Origin: a virus
Strand: one strand, 5' to 3'
Virus record (IMG/VR): IMGVR_UViG_3300032334_001019
Location: 1 to 64,000 of that record
Length of the DNA: 64,000 bases
Shown here: positions 8,281-17,725 of the stretch, in pieces
Layout of the letters: each line of letters begins with the position of its first letter
Position numbering within the stretch: the stretch's first letter is position 1
Translations under genes and position numbers: made by a program
The notes under the pieces: generated by a model
Database searches by the model: none
The model's input: the letters and a program-made list of their open reading frames with translations, nothing else
What the model was told of the DNA's origin: nothing

Positions 8281-11200
8281 ATGAATTACGTAGGCTTACA
8301 CGTACATACCCACTATTCCCTCTTTGACGGAATCGCTACTCCAGAAGAATACGTTGACCGTGCAGTTGAGTTAGGGATGCCAGCAATTGCCATCACTGAC
8401 CACGGTACTTTATCTGGGCATAGGGAACTGCACCGTATTGCAAAAGCGAAGGGTATTAAGCCTATACTTGGCGTAGAAGGCTATATGTGTCAAGATAGAT
8501 TCGACACTAGAGATAAGTCTGAAAGAGACGGAGATCTAGATTTAGTCTATAACCATATAGTTCTTCTCGCCAAGAACCAAATTGGGTTGGAAAACCTAAA
8601 TAAAATTAGCGAGATATCTTGGACAGAAGGATATTTCAAGAAGCCACGTTTTGACTTTGAGATTCTTGAAAAGTATTCAGAGGGTATTATTGTTACCTCT
8701 GCTTGTCCAAGTAGCGTACTTGTGAAAGCACTTGAGAACAATGAGTTTGCTGTAGCAAAGAAGTACATTGAATGGTTTAAGCGTGTATTCAATGATGACT
8801 ACTATGTAGAGGTTATGCCACACAATCCCGCAGAAATTAACAAGCAGTTGATTGCATTGGCAGATGAGTTTAAGGTAAAAATTGTTGTAACGCCTGACTG
8901 TCACCATAGTCACACAGATCAAAAAGAAATTCAAGAATTTAAGTTACTTCTAAACACACATGTTAAGATTGATAAAGAACACACATTTGAAAAGTCTAAG
9001 AAGCAACCAGACATGATGAAGCGCCTTGACTATTTGTATGGTGAAGATAGACAAATTACATTTAATAAGTTTGACATCCATCTACTTTCTTATGAAGAGA
9101 TGAAGTCTGCCATGGAAGCACAAGGCATTGACCGTCCAGATATTTATGCAAACACATTAGAGATTTCAAACAAGGTAACTGATTATGGAATTCAAGAAGG
9201 ACTAGATCTTCTTCCAGCACAGTATAAGAATCCAGATAAAGAATTAAAAGAGTTAGCACTTGCAGGTCTTATTGAAAGAGGAATTGAAGATAGACAAGAT
9301 TACCTAGATAGACTTGATGAAGAGTTGAAGGTAATTAAAGATAAGAAGTTTGCACCATACTTTCTTGTAGTACGAAACATGATTGCTTGGGCAAAGAAGG
9401 AAGGCATTATGGTAGGTCCTGGTCGTGGATCTGCAGCAGGTTCTTTACTTTGTTATGCTTTAAGTATTACAGACATTGATCCAATTAAGCATGGTCTACT
9501 CTTCTTTAGATTTATCAATCCAGATAGAAATGACTTTCCAGATATTGATACAGATATTCAAGACTCTCGTCGTGAAGAGGTAAAGGACTATCTTGTTAGA
9601 CAATATCGACATGTTGCATCTATTGCTACATTTCTTTCATTTAAAGATAAGGGTGTTGTACGAGATGTTGCACGAGTATTAAATATACCATTGACAGATG
9701 TAAACAAAGTATTGAAGTTGGTTGATACTTGGGATGACTTCTGTACATCAAAATCAACACGGGAATTCCGTGAGAAATATCCAGAGGTAGAAATATATGG
9801 TGAACAACTTCGTGGTCGTATTAGAGGTACTGGCATTCACGCTGCTGGTGTTGTCACTAGTAAAGATCCTATTTTTAGATACGCACCAATGGAGACACGT
9901 TCTTCTACTGGTAGTGATGAGCGTATCCCTGTTGTTGCGGTGGACATGGAAGAGGCTGAGAAGATTGGTCTAATTAAGATTGATGCTCTTGGATTAAAAA
10001 CTTTGTCTGTATTAAAAGATACACTTGATATTATTAAGGAGAGAGAAAGTAAAAAGATTGACCTTCTAAAAATTAATATGGATGATGCTAATGTTTATCA
10101 AATGCTATCTGATGGATATACAAAGGGTGTGTTTCAGTGTGAAGCAACACCATACACAAATCTTTTGGTAAAAATGGGTGTAAAGAATCTTGCAGAACTT
10201 GCAGCATCTAATGCTCTTGTTCGCCCAGGTGCTATGAATACAATTGGAAAAGATTATATTTCTATTAAGCATGGTCGTCAAAATCCAAATTATAAGCACC
10301 AAGTTATTAAATCATTTACGGAGGAAACATATGGTTGTATTCTTTACCAGGAACAAGTTATGCAAGCATGCGTACAACTTGGCGGTATGTCCATGTCGGA
10401 AGCAGATAAAGTTAGAAAGATCATTGGAAAGAAAAAAGATGCTAAAGAGTTTGACATTTTCAAGGATAAGTTCGTTGCTGGTGCGTCTGCTTACATATCT
10501 CCTAATGATGCTAAGGATCTATGGCATGATTTTGAAGCACATGCTGGTTACTCATTTAACAAGAGTCACGCAGTTGCTTACTCAACTCTTTCATATTGGA
10601 CGGCATGGCTAAAGTACCACTACCCACTTGAGTTTATGTATTCTTTACTTAAAAATGAAAAAGATAAAGATGCAAGAACAGAGTATCTGATTGAAGCAAA
10701 AAGAATGGGGATTAGTATTAAACTTCCTCATATCAATGATTCAGATATTGATTTTAAGATTGAAGGTAAGGGTATTCGATTTGGTCTATCAGGTATTAAG
10801 TATATCTCAGATAAGATTGCTGAAAGATATATGTCTGCAAGACCATTTAATTCATACAAACAGTTAGAAGAGTTTACCTTTACAAAAGGCAATGGGGTTA
10901 ACAGTCGTGCACTACAAGCCTTAAGAATTACTGGTGCAGCAACATTTAACGATAACCCAAGAAATGATCAGGAGATTAAAGAAAATTTATATGAATACTT
11001 AAATTTGCCAGAGTTTAATTTAACAGTACCATCTCACTATCATGCTTTTATTACATCAGCAGAAGATTATGAAGAAAAAGGTTCTTTTGTTCTCATGGGG
11101 ATGGTCAAAAGTATTAAAAGAGCAAAGGGTTGGTCAAGAGTAGAATTACTAGATAAAACAGGAAGCGTAGGTATCTTTGATGACGAACAAACAACTATTG

Positions 11201-11556
11201 AAGCAGGCATATCGTATATCATTCTTGCTAATGATAACAGGATTCTTTCTGCTGTGCCTGTCGATCAAATAAAAGGATCAGACAGTGCACTAATTAAATT
11301 TTTAAATTATAAAATGTTGCCATATAAAGATGATGACATGTTTGTGGTATCATTTAAACCAAGGATTACAAAAGCAGGAAAGAAGATGGCTTCATTAACT
11401 GTAGCAGATGCAAGCAGAGACTTACATTCTATTACTGTTTTTCCAACAGCATTTGCTAAAGCATATATGAAGATTGAAGAAGGTAATGTATATAAGTTTA
11501 GTTTAGGAAAGACTAAAGATGGAACAGTCATATTGGAGGATGTAAATGTCAGTTAG
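8281..11556 (+). CDS. dnaE: DNA polymerase III alpha subunit (DnaE)
   Basis: 1091 residues, close to full-length bacterial DnaE. The PHP domain is at the N-terminus (GLHVHTHYSLFDG, metal-ligand His residues intact). The polymerase core has GPGRGSAAGSL (about 380-390) and the catalytic PDIDTDIQDSRRE (about 420-432). Tandem HhH and an OB-fold end follow. It is the phage replicative polymerase; use of a C-family enzyme rather than A- or B-family is common in some actinophages. The next gene overlaps its end by 11 bases. Confidence 0.95.
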   Translation: MNYVGLHVHTHYSLFDGIATPEEYVDRAVELGMPAIAITDHGTLSGHRELHRIAKAKGIKPILGVEGYMCQDRFDTRDKSERDGDLDLVYNHIVLLAKNQIGLENLNKISEISWTEGYFKKPRFDFEILEKYSEGIIVTSACPSSVLVKALENNEFAVAKKYIEWFKRVFNDDYYVEVMPHNPAEINKQLIALADEFKVKIVVTPDCHHSHTDQKEIQEFKLLLNTHVKIDKEHTFEKSKKQPDMMKRLDYLYGEDRQITFNKFDIHLLSYEEMKSAMEAQGIDRPDIYANTLEISNKVTDYGIQEGLDLLPAQYKNPDKELKELALAGLIERGIEDRQDYLDRLDEELKVIKDKKFAPYFLVVRNMIAWAKKEGIMVGPGRGSAAGSLLCYALSITDIDPIKHGLLFFRFINPDRNDFPDIDTDIQDSRREEVKDYLVRQYRHVASIATFLSFKDKGVVRDVARVLNIPLTDVNKVLKLVDTWDDFCTSKSTREFREKYPEVEIYGEQLRGRIRGTGIHAAGVVTSKDPIFRYAPMETRSSTGSDERIPVVAVDMEEAEKIGLIKIDALGLKTLSVLKDTLDIIKERESKKIDLLKINMDDANVYQMLSDGYTKGVFQCEATPYTNLLVKMGVKNLAELAASNALVRPGAMNTIGKDYISIKHGRQNPNYKHQVIKSFTEETYGCILYQEQVMQACVQLGGMSMSEADKVRKIIGKKKDAKEFDIFKDKFVAGASAYISPNDAKDLWHDFEAHAGYSFNKSHAVAYSTLSYWTAWLKYHYPLEFMYSLLKNEKDKDARTEYLIEAKRMGISIKLPHINDSDIDFKIEGKGIRFGLSGIKYISDKIAERYMSARPFNSYKQLEEFTFTKGNGVNSRALQALRITGAATFNDNPRNDQEIKENLYEYLNLPEFNLTVPSHYHAFITSAEDYEEKGSFVLMGMVKSIKRAKGWSRVELLDKTGSVGIFDDEQTTIEAGISYIILANDNRILSAVPVDQIKGSDSALIKFLNYKMLPYKDDDMFVVSFKPRITKAGKKMASLTVADASRDLHSITVFPTAFAKAYMKIEEGNVYKFSLGKTKDGTVILEDVNVS

Positions 11557-12556
11557 TGTAGAAGAGGCGTTAGCGCAGTTAGACCCAAAGTTGAGGAAAA
11601 GACTTGGTACTGGGGTTGGAGTTAATTATGAGTATCAGCCAACACCAAGTTTTGGTTTGAACCGTGCTCTAGGCGGAGGACTTCCATATGGTAGACAAGT
11701 TCTTATCTGGGGTTCAAAGTCTTCTGCAAAGTCCTCTATGTGCCTTCAGATGATTGCTTTAGCACAAGCAGAAGGAAAGTTGTGTGCATGGATCGACTCT
11801 GAAATGTCATACTCAGAAGACTGGGCTAGGTCTCTTGGGGTAGATCCAGAAAAACTAATCTATTCACAGGCAAGAACTATTAGTGATATGGTGGATGTTG
11901 GTGTTGGATTAATGAATGCTGGCGTTGATTTGATCGTAGTAGATTCTATTACATCAATGCTTCCTGCAATTTATTTTGAGAAAGACACAGATGAAATGAA
12001 GGCTTTGGAAAATACAAAGCAAATCGGTGCAGAGTCTAGAGACTTTAGCAATGCTTGGAAGATGCTCAACTATGCTAATAATAAAGTTAAGCCAACCCTG
12101 CTTGTTCTTATTTCTCAATCTCGTAATAATATCAATGCTATGTATACTAGCCAGCAACCTTCTGGTGGGCAGGCTACAAAATTTTATTCTTCATGCGTAA
12201 TTAAATTATTTAGTTCTGAGTCAGATAACCAAGCCATTAAAGGAAAAATCAAGGTAGGAGATAAATTAATTGAAGAAAAAATTGGTAGAACTATTCGCTG
12301 GGAATTACAATTTTCAAAAACCTCTCCAGGGTTCCAGTCTGGTGAGTATGATTTTTACTTTAGAGGTGATGATATTGGTCTTGATACCATTGGTGACTTG
12401 GTTACTACAGCAGAACTAAATGGTATTGTAGAACGCACAGGTGCTTGGTACATTCTTCCAGATGGATCAAAGGTACAAGGCAAGGAAGCATTTGTTAATC
12501 GTGTAAGAGAGGATCTTGACTTGCAAGAATCAATTAAGGCAAAACTAAATGCCTAG
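11546..12556 (+). CDS. UvsX/RecA-family recombinase
   Basis: 336 residues. It has a RecA-type ATPase core with Walker A GSKSSAKSS (56-64), Walker B LIVVDSITSMLP and a glutamine-containing LISQSRNN strand. The second Walker A glycine is Ala, as in T4 UvsX (where this position is Phe), so it is closer to phage UvsX than to bacterial RecA. It performs strand exchange for recombination-dependent replication and repair. The start overlaps dnaE by 11 bases. Confidence 0.88.
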   Translation: MSVSVEEALAQLDPKLRKRLGTGVGVNYEYQPTPSFGLNRALGGGLPYGRQVLIWGSKSSAKSSMCLQMIALAQAEGKLCAWIDSEMSYSEDWARSLGVDPEKLIYSQARTISDMVDVGVGLMNAGVDLIVVDSITSMLPAIYFEKDTDEMKALENTKQIGAESRDFSNAWKMLNYANNKVKPTLLVLISQSRNNINAMYTSQQPSGGQATKFYSSCVIKLFSSESDNQAIKGKIKVGDKLIEEKIGRTIRWELQFSKTSPGFQSGEYDFYFRGDDIGLDTIGDLVTTAELNGIVERTGAWYILPDGSKVQGKEAFVNRVREDLDLQESIKAKLNA

Positions 12557-12725
12557 TTATACAGTTTATAATGGTAAGTTTATTTGTCATGAGTGCAAAA
12601 TAGAAGTGCGATCTTTAAGGCTTTATGCAGAAACAAAGACTGCTACTTGGATGTGCAGGGACAAGCATCTTAGCACTGTTAAGTTTGGCAAACAAAAATG
12701 GAAACAAAATGACGGAGAAAAGTGA
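12549..12725 (+). CDS. Small Cys-containing protein (zinc-finger-like)
   Basis: 58 residues, overlapping the recombinase end by 8 bases (ATGCCTAG). It contains a CxxC pair (C14/C17) and a third Cys at 36 next to a Trp, giving a possible partial zinc finger. The C-terminus is Lys-rich. Unknown role; its position inside the recombination operon suggests an accessory factor. It overlaps the next gene by 17 bases. Confidence 0.55.
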   Translation: MPSYTVYNGKFICHECKIEVRSLRLYAETKTATWMCRDKHLSTVKFGKQKWKQNDGEK

Positions 12726-12993
12726 ATCAAAAAGAATTAATGCTAAGCAGCATAAGAACTCTGGTAGGAATACTCAAAAAGGGGATGCGACTTGGCAAAA
12801 TTTTGTAGTAGACTTTAAAGAAGTTGGAAAATCATTTACCCTGAATAAAGATGTCTGGGCAAAAGCAACTACAGATGCTATGAAAAATGGAAAAGATCCA
12901 GCAATTGTTGTGGTTATTGGGGAGGGCAACTCAAAAGTTAGACTTGCTATAATAGAAATGTCAATTCTTGAAGATCTTGTGGATGGGGTATAA
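12709..12993 (+). CDS. Putative PD-(D/E)XK Holliday-junction resolvase-like nuclease
   Basis: 94 residues from the ATG at 12709, which overlaps the preceding gene. After a basic N-terminus, GDATW (about residues 24-28) is followed by a strand ending VDFKEVGKS (about 31-40) and a helix KDVWAKATTDAMKNGKDPA, then an IVVVIG strand. This order matches small phage resolvases with a GD...(D/E)xK site. It would cut branched DNA during recombination and packaging. Length and motif fit, but similarity is short. Confidence 0.5.
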   Translation: MTEKSESKRINAKQHKNSGRNTQKGDATWQNFVVDFKEVGKSFTLNKDVWAKATTDAMKNGKDPAIVVVIGEGNSKVRLAIIEMSILEDLVDGV

Positions 12994-12994
12994 T
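12989..12994 (+). promoter_or_regulatory. TATAAT -10 box, leaderless
   Basis: GGGTATAAT overlaps the stop of the nuclease-like gene and lies 7 bases before the ATG at 13002. It would start a transcript for the four-oxygenase cluster. Confidence 0.55.
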
Positions 12995-13001
12995 AGTATA
13001 T

Positions 13002-13628
13002 ATGTTTAGTAATAACTATAAAACAGATGTCTTTACACCTGAAGAAGTTAAACAAATACAGGACTCCATTAATCATGAACTAATGACTAGGGAGACTGTT
13101 GAGTGGGATGATTCAACTATGGGTGGTACACATAATACTGACCTAATCAGAATTAAAAAGAATAACCTTGGTAGACTAGAGATAAACAATCTACCACTTC
13201 CATTTGAGTTAAGAATGAAGATTTGGCGAATCGGACAAGAAATGTATCAACTTGATACATCTTATCCTAAAAATATTAGTGGTATAACATATGTTGAGTA
13301 TAATCCAAAGTACGGAACCCCAGTATTAAAGGTGCATAAAGATAATGGTACCTGTGGACTCATCCTAGACTATCAGTTAGACGCAAACATCTCTTGGCCA
13401 TTTGGAGTTGAAGATTCTGTATATGAGTTAGAGAATAACTCAATTTTAGCAATGTACCCAATTACACACTATCACTGGCGACCAGAGATAGAGTGGAACG
13501 ATGGAGACTTTGTTAAACTTTTATTTTTTGAGTTCTTTACTCCAGACTTAACAAAAATAGAAGACCAGGCAAGGAAAAAAGAAGTGGTAGAATTTATAGA
13601 TAGTTTTTCTGTAGGAGGAAAAAAATGA
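13002..13628 (+). CDS. 2OG-Fe(II) oxygenase-like protein, tandem copy 1
   Basis: 208 residues. A double-stranded beta-helix core is suggested by HxD at H112/D114 (VHKDNG), the strand LILDYQLDANISWP, and the distal metal ligand in THYHWRP (H158, R160). This HxD...H set is the Fe(II) site of 2-oxoglutarate-dependent oxygenases. First of four consecutive overlapping paralogues that share DYQL..NI.WP and HWR(P). Substrate unknown: protein, nucleobase or sugar hydroxylation are possible. Confidence 0.7.
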   Translation: MFSNNYKTDVFTPEEVKQIQDSINHELMTRETVEWDDSTMGGTHNTDLIRIKKNNLGRLEINNLPLPFELRMKIWRIGQEMYQLDTSYPKNISGITYVEYNPKYGTPVLKVHKDNGTCGLILDYQLDANISWPFGVEDSVYELENNSILAMYPITHYHWRPEIEWNDGDFVKLLFFEFFTPDLTKIEDQARKKEVVEFIDSFSVGGKK

Positions 13629-14257
13629 AGCATGACGAAGCAAATGTTATTGTCGATAATGTATTTACTGATGAAGAAATAGATCAAATTTTACACGCAC
13701 TTGAAAATAAAAATGGAAGCGTGTTTGTTGCTATTCATTGTCAGACCAATAATTTTATTCAGTTGCCTCAAAATATAGTTGATAAGTTTACTAATTATGC
13801 TAGGTCTATAAGTGGAAACAACAACTTAGTGCTAACTGAGTACTGTCACAATAGATATGAGAATGTTGAGCATGAAGGAAAATCATACAAGCCATCACTA
13901 TTTCCACACTATGATGAAACATTTAAAGAGCCAAGATTTACATTTGACTATCAGTTAAGATCAAATATAGATTGGCCAATCGTTGTAGAGCCAAACATTG
14001 AATTAGTTCTTAAAGATAATCAGGCAGCAACTTTTAGTGGAACTAATCAAATACACTGGAGAACTCCAACAGAGTTTAAAGACGGAGACTATCTTGAAAT
14101 GGTATTCTGTCATTTTTCAGATCCTACAAGCGGTCCTAAGCCTGCAGAAGCAAATGAAATTATGGATGCAAAGGCAGCAAAGTATCAAGAGTGGTTTGAT
14201 CAAAATGGCGGATACTCTAATGGTAAATATATGAATGGACGGTATGTAAATGTTTGA
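13625..14257 (+). CDS. 2OG-Fe(II) oxygenase-like protein, tandem copy 2
   Basis: 210 residues, overlapping copy 1 by 4 bases (ATGA). HxD is at H95/D97 (FPHYDE), followed by FTFDYQLRSNIDWPIVV and the distal NQIHWRTP (H144, R146). It shares layout and motifs with its three neighbours but has diverged widely outside them, which argues against a recent duplication. A Gly/Asn/Tyr-rich tail of about 20 residues follows the fold. Confidence 0.7.
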   Translation: MKHDEANVIVDNVFTDEEIDQILHALENKNGSVFVAIHCQTNNFIQLPQNIVDKFTNYARSISGNNNLVLTEYCHNRYENVEHEGKSYKPSLFPHYDETFKEPRFTFDYQLRSNIDWPIVVEPNIELVLKDNQAATFSGTNQIHWRTPTEFKDGDYLEMVFCHFSDPTSGPKPAEANEIMDAKAAKYQEWFDQNGGYSNGKYMNGRYVNV

Positions 14258-15038
14258 GTTACACGAGTATTTAACTGGGTTTGATAAGTACAATAAGCCT
14301 TTGCCATTTTATGTTGACAATCTATTTAATGATGAACAAATATCAAGAATAAAATCCGTAATTGAGGAAAATAGAAAACTTGAGCCAGTCATTATTGGTG
14401 ACAGAATTGAAGACGGATATATAAGAACATCAACATTTAAGAGTAGGTTTCAACCAAAGATTGCAAAAAATATGTCAAGAACTCTTATCGAATTTGATCT
14501 GCCTAAAGACTGCGAAGATGCAATGAATAAGATTGTAAAGCCATTATATAAAGAAGATATTGCTTTGTGTCATTATAACTATATTGACTACAATCTTGCA
14601 TACGGATATGGTGATAATAGCCCAGCACTTCCTCCTCATTTAGATGCAGACAATAACCTTGTTACAGTTAACTTTTGTTTAGATACAAATATAGAGTGGG
14701 ATCTATATATTGGAAACTGGAATGATACTGGCAACTTTACAAGGTATTCTTTAGGTGCTGGACAAACAATAATATTCAGCGCAGTCAACCAAATTCATTG
14801 GAGACCAAAGCGTAAGTTTAAGGAAGGCGAGTTCTGTGAAATTATCAGCATGGACTACTCTCCACTTGATAGTTATAGATTTTTAAATGGAGAAAACCCA
14901 ATTGATCCAGAACTTTATCCAGAAAAAAGATTAGATTATTTAAATAAATTACAGTCTAGACAAGATATGATGTATGCTTTTGATTTATGGAATGAAGATG
15001 GAATTAAAGATGGAATACCAAGGGAGTCAATGGGATAA
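14250..15038 (+). CDS. 2OG-Fe(II) oxygenase-like protein, tandem copy 3
   Basis: 262 residues, the longest of the four copies. HxD is at H130/D132 (LPPHLDAD), with the strand VTVNFCLDTNIEWDLYI and distal NQIHWRPK (H183, R185). An acidic helical extension follows the core. It overlaps copy 2 by 8 bases and copy 4 by one, so the set is almost certainly expressed together. Confidence 0.7.
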   Translation: MFELHEYLTGFDKYNKPLPFYVDNLFNDEQISRIKSVIEENRKLEPVIIGDRIEDGYIRTSTFKSRFQPKIAKNMSRTLIEFDLPKDCEDAMNKIVKPLYKEDIALCHYNYIDYNLAYGYGDNSPALPPHLDADNNLVTVNFCLDTNIEWDLYIGNWNDTGNFTRYSLGAGQTIIFSAVNQIHWRPKRKFKEGEFCEIISMDYSPLDSYRFLNGENPIDPELYPEKRLDYLNKLQSRQDMMYAFDLWNEDGIKDGIPRESMG

Positions 15039-15730
15039 TGTACTATCTAGAATATGCACCTAAAAATAATATAGAGCCAAAGGTCTATAAAAATTTCTTT
15101 AGTAATGAAGAACTTGAAAAGATTAATCAGTGTATCAATGATTCAAAAAAACTTGAGTATGGTACAAGTCTTTACGCACCTGTTATTCAAAAAGAGTTAT
15201 CACGAGTACACATAGAACTTGTGTATCCAGAAGATATATTAAAAAGGGTTGAGGAGTTTGCTTCTGAACTTTGTGGAGAGCCAGTTGTTATGACTCACAA
15301 TAGTTACTATCATTATGATAAAAACTATAACACTGAAGTTGAAACACCAACTCTTAGACCACACAGAGATTTTGATAATTACTATTCAAAACTTACTCTG
15401 GACTATCAACTAGATAAAACTGTTGACTGGGATATCATAATAGAAGGTGATAGATATAATCTTGAGGTAGGGGACATGCTTGCTTTTTGGGGCGCAGGTG
15501 TTATTCACTGGAGAGAAAATATTGTTTTGCAAGAAAATGAGACTACTACGGTTCTAACATTACACTTTTCTAATAAAGAAGACCATGAAAAATTAAATGA
15601 GGTTGCTAGAGATAATGAAGAAAGAGTTCGTAGGCACAATATAAACATGCAGGATGAAAATCTCCAAAACTATAAAAAAATTTGGGAACAAGAAAGAGTA
15701 GACTTTAATAATAGAAAAAACGGGGTATGA
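15038..15730 (+). CDS. 2OG-Fe(II) oxygenase-like protein, tandem copy 4
   Basis: 230 residues. HxD is at H109/D111 (RPHRDFD), then LTLDYQLDKTVDWDIII and distal GVIHWRE (H157, R159). A charged helical tail (about residues 180-230) may be a coiled coil. The start overlaps copy 3 by one base (TAATG) and the stop overlaps the next small gene by 4 bases. Confidence 0.7.
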   Translation: MYYLEYAPKNNIEPKVYKNFFSNEELEKINQCINDSKKLEYGTSLYAPVIQKELSRVHIELVYPEDILKRVEEFASELCGEPVVMTHNSYYHYDKNYNTEVETPTLRPHRDFDNYYSKLTLDYQLDKTVDWDIIIEGDRYNLEVGDMLAFWGAGVIHWRENIVLQENETTTVLTLHFSNKEDHEKLNEVARDNEERVRRHNINMQDENLQNYKKIWEQERVDFNNRKNGV

Positions 15731-16038
15731 CAATGCAACAAGAACAAACAACAATAGATATGGTCAATGGCTTATCTGAAATTGCTGAGTACATGCAGGA
15801 TGAGGAATTGACTACAGCATTAACCTTTATTGCTAAAATTATTATAAAGCCAGATATCCCTCTCAATGTTGCTACAGTTGAGATCGTTAGACTTCAGGCT
15901 ATTGCTGCTAAGATGGCTTTTAAGGCTACATGGATGGCTAATGTTGACAAGTCTGATCGTGGAAAGAAGAATCTTTACTACACCGCTGCAGAATCTATTA
16001 ATAACTTGGTGTCAGCACTCAAATATATCACACGCTAA
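15727..16038 (+). CDS. Hypothetical helical protein
   Basis: 103 residues, all-helical by composition, with hydrophobic heptads (about residues 15-60). ATGA overlap with the last oxygenase; an in-frame second ATG lies two codons later. No recognised family. It closes the oxygenase cluster and may belong to it or to the following nuclease operon. Confidence 0.5.
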   Translation: MTMQQEQTTIDMVNGLSEIAEYMQDEELTTALTFIAKIIIKPDIPLNVATVEIVRLQAIAAKMAFKATWMANVDKSDRGKKNLYYTAAESINNLVSALKYITR

Positions 16039-16043
16039 TCTGC

Positions 16044-16049
16044 TATACT
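16044..16049 (+). promoter_or_regulatory. TATACT -10 box
   Basis: TATACT 25 bases before the ATG at 16075, leaving a short leader. Probably starts the Cas4-like/RuvC/terminase transcript. Confidence 0.4.
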
Positions 16050-16074
16050 TATATAGAATAGAAACGAGTAAAAC

Positions 16075-16875
16075 ATGACAAAAAGTTTATTGCAACAAAT
16101 TATGGTTAAGCAGGAAAAACCACCAGTGCATTCTATAGATGCGATTGGTCTTACTGAAAAAATTCAGTCTGGGTATACTGTTAATCGAATTGACAAGCAT
16201 ACACAAAAGAAAACATTTGCACCATCTACAATTGCCTACGGTCATGGAGAATGTCCAAGATACTGGTACCTTGCTTTTGATGGTCAAACATTTGAAGATG
16301 ATGCAACACCATACAGCGCAGCAAATATGACTGCTGGGACTAAGTCACACGAAAGAATTCAAGAGGCTATGAGAAATGTTCCAGATTTTCTTGTAGATGA
16401 AGAGTTTAAAATCACCTATTCAGATCCTCCAATTTTTGGGTATGGAGATGTTATGGTTAATTGGCAAGGAGAAGAACTCCTTGGTGAAATTAAAACAATG
16501 ATGAATGAAGGCTTTGAGTATCGTAAAGCACATATGAAGCCAAAGACTGGACATTTAGTCCAGTTGCTTATTTATATGAAGATTCTCAAGAAGGCAAAAG
16601 CAGTTCTGATTTATGAAAATAAAAATAATCACGAATTACTTATTCTTCCTGTAGAAGTTAATGATTATTATCGTCGGTGGGTAGACCAGACGTTTGAATG
16701 GATGCGACAAGTTCGTAAGGCTTGGGTCGATAGAACCCTTCCTGAAAAGAACTATCGTTCCAATTCAAAGATTTGCAAATCATGTCCAATTAAAAAGGCT
16801 TGTGCAGATGCTGGTAAGGGAGACTTTAAATTAAAGTCCTTGGAGCCACTAGATGAAACATTGTCAATGGTGTGA
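16075..16875 (+). CDS. Cas4/RecB-like PD-(D/E)XK exonuclease with Fe-S cysteines
   Basis: 266 residues. Nuclease motifs in order: H92 (TKSHERI), D125 (GYGDVMV), E138-x-K140 (GEIKTM), Q163 (LVQLLIY). Four cysteines, C60 (ECPRYWYL) and C234/C237/C243 (CKSCPIKKAC), match the [4Fe-4S] site of Cas4/AddB-type nucleases. Phage Cas4-like enzymes act in recombination and end processing; no CRISPR array or other cas gene is present. It overlaps the next gene by 23 bases. Confidence 0.82.
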   Translation: MTKSLLQQIMVKQEKPPVHSIDAIGLTEKIQSGYTVNRIDKHTQKKTFAPSTIAYGHGECPRYWYLAFDGQTFEDDATPYSAANMTAGTKSHERIQEAMRNVPDFLVDEEFKITYSDPPIFGYGDVMVNWQGEELLGEIKTMMNEGFEYRKAHMKPKTGHLVQLLIYMKILKKAKAVLIYENKNNHELLILPVEVNDYYRRWVDQTFEWMRQVRKAWVDRTLPEKNYRSNSKICKSCPIKKACADAGKGDFKLKSLEPLDETLSMV

Positions 16876-17128
16876 CAGAGTATTTGAAACAACTATAAGT
16901 TATCAAATTTATTGTTCACCTAACTGTCGTGATGAAGCAACAAAAGAAAAAATTGCTGCTCGTTATATAATTTCTAGACGGCAAAAAAGAAAAGGCAAAG
17001 AAAGAAAATGTAAGTCTTGCGGTGAAGCGTTATCAATATATAATGACGAGAGTTTATGTATAAAATGTAATGTAAATCCAAGCGATGTAAATAAAGCATT
17101 AAAACAGATTAAGGATAATTTGAAATGA
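16853..17128 (+). CDS. Double zinc-ribbon protein
   Basis: 91 residues with two zinc-binding units: CQWC plus a CSPNC (about residues 4-25), and CKSC plus CIKC (about 53-72), separated by a very basic linker with RRQKRKGKERK. Likely binds nucleic acid. It is embedded between two recombination nucleases with overlaps on both sides, so an accessory role there is inferred. Confidence 0.6.
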   Translation: MKHCQWCDRVFETTISYQIYCSPNCRDEATKEKIAARYIISRRQKRKGKERKCKSCGEALSIYNDESLCIKCNVNPSDVNKALKQIKDNLK

Positions 17129-17721
17129 AACTAGCAGAGGCAATAGGAACTAAACTTCCAAAAACTATTTGTGCAATAGATGCCAGCACCAATAGTCTTG
17201 CCTTTGCTCTTTTTAATACAAATGACAAAGGTCTTGGTGCGGTAGGTAAGATTAATTTTAAAGGCAAAGATACCTATGAAAAAGTTATGGATGCTGGACA
17301 AAAGGTCAAAGCATTCTTTGATTACTATGGTGGGTTTGAAGCAATAGTAATTGAGCATACTGTATTCATGAATAGCCCTAAGACTGCTGCAGATCTTGCA
17401 TTAGTTCAAGGGGCTATTCTTGGAGCAGCAGGACAGTCTGGAACAAAGGTTATTGGTAAGGTTGCACCAATCACATGGCAAAACTTTATTGGAAACAAAA
17501 AGATTTCTAAAGATGAAAAACTATATATTAAATCACAAAATCCTGGAAAGTCAGAGTCATGGCTTAAGGGGTATGAACGTGAACTTCGTAAACAAAGAAC
17601 AATTAACTTTATCAATGTTCAGTACGATAGATCTATATCTGATAATGATGTTGCAGATGCATGCGGTATTGGTCACTGGGCATTAAAAAACTGGGGTAAA
17701 GCAATAGGAGTTGACAATTAA
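17125..17721 (+). CDS. RuvC-like Holliday junction resolvase
   Basis: 198 residues with an RNase H-like fold: first Asp in CAIDAST (D19), Glu in IVIEHT (E77), and late acidic residues in DNDVADACG (about 176-184). This is the RuvC catalytic set. A central Lys-rich insertion (about 125-155) is longer than in bacterial RuvC. It resolves branched replication intermediates before packaging, consistent with the neighbouring nuclease and terminase genes. Confidence 0.8.
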   Translation: MKLAEAIGTKLPKTICAIDASTNSLAFALFNTNDKGLGAVGKINFKGKDTYEKVMDAGQKVKAFFDYYGGFEAIVIEHTVFMNSPKTAADLALVQGAILGAAGQSGTKVIGKVAPITWQNFIGNKKISKDEKLYIKSQNPGKSESWLKGYERELRKQRTINFINVQYDRSISDNDVADACGIGHWALKNWGKAIGVDN

Positions 17722-17725
17722 TACC

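Noticed and set aside
10244-10612. Extra plus-strand frame inside dnaE
   Set aside because: Lies within the conserved polymerase core in another frame; no own site.
15727-16038. Fifth tandem oxygenase
   Set aside because: All-helical with no HxD or HWR motif.
16075-16875. Cas4 as part of a CRISPR system
   Set aside because: The nuclease is surrounded by replication genes, with no cas1, cas2 or array; phage recombination role is simpler.
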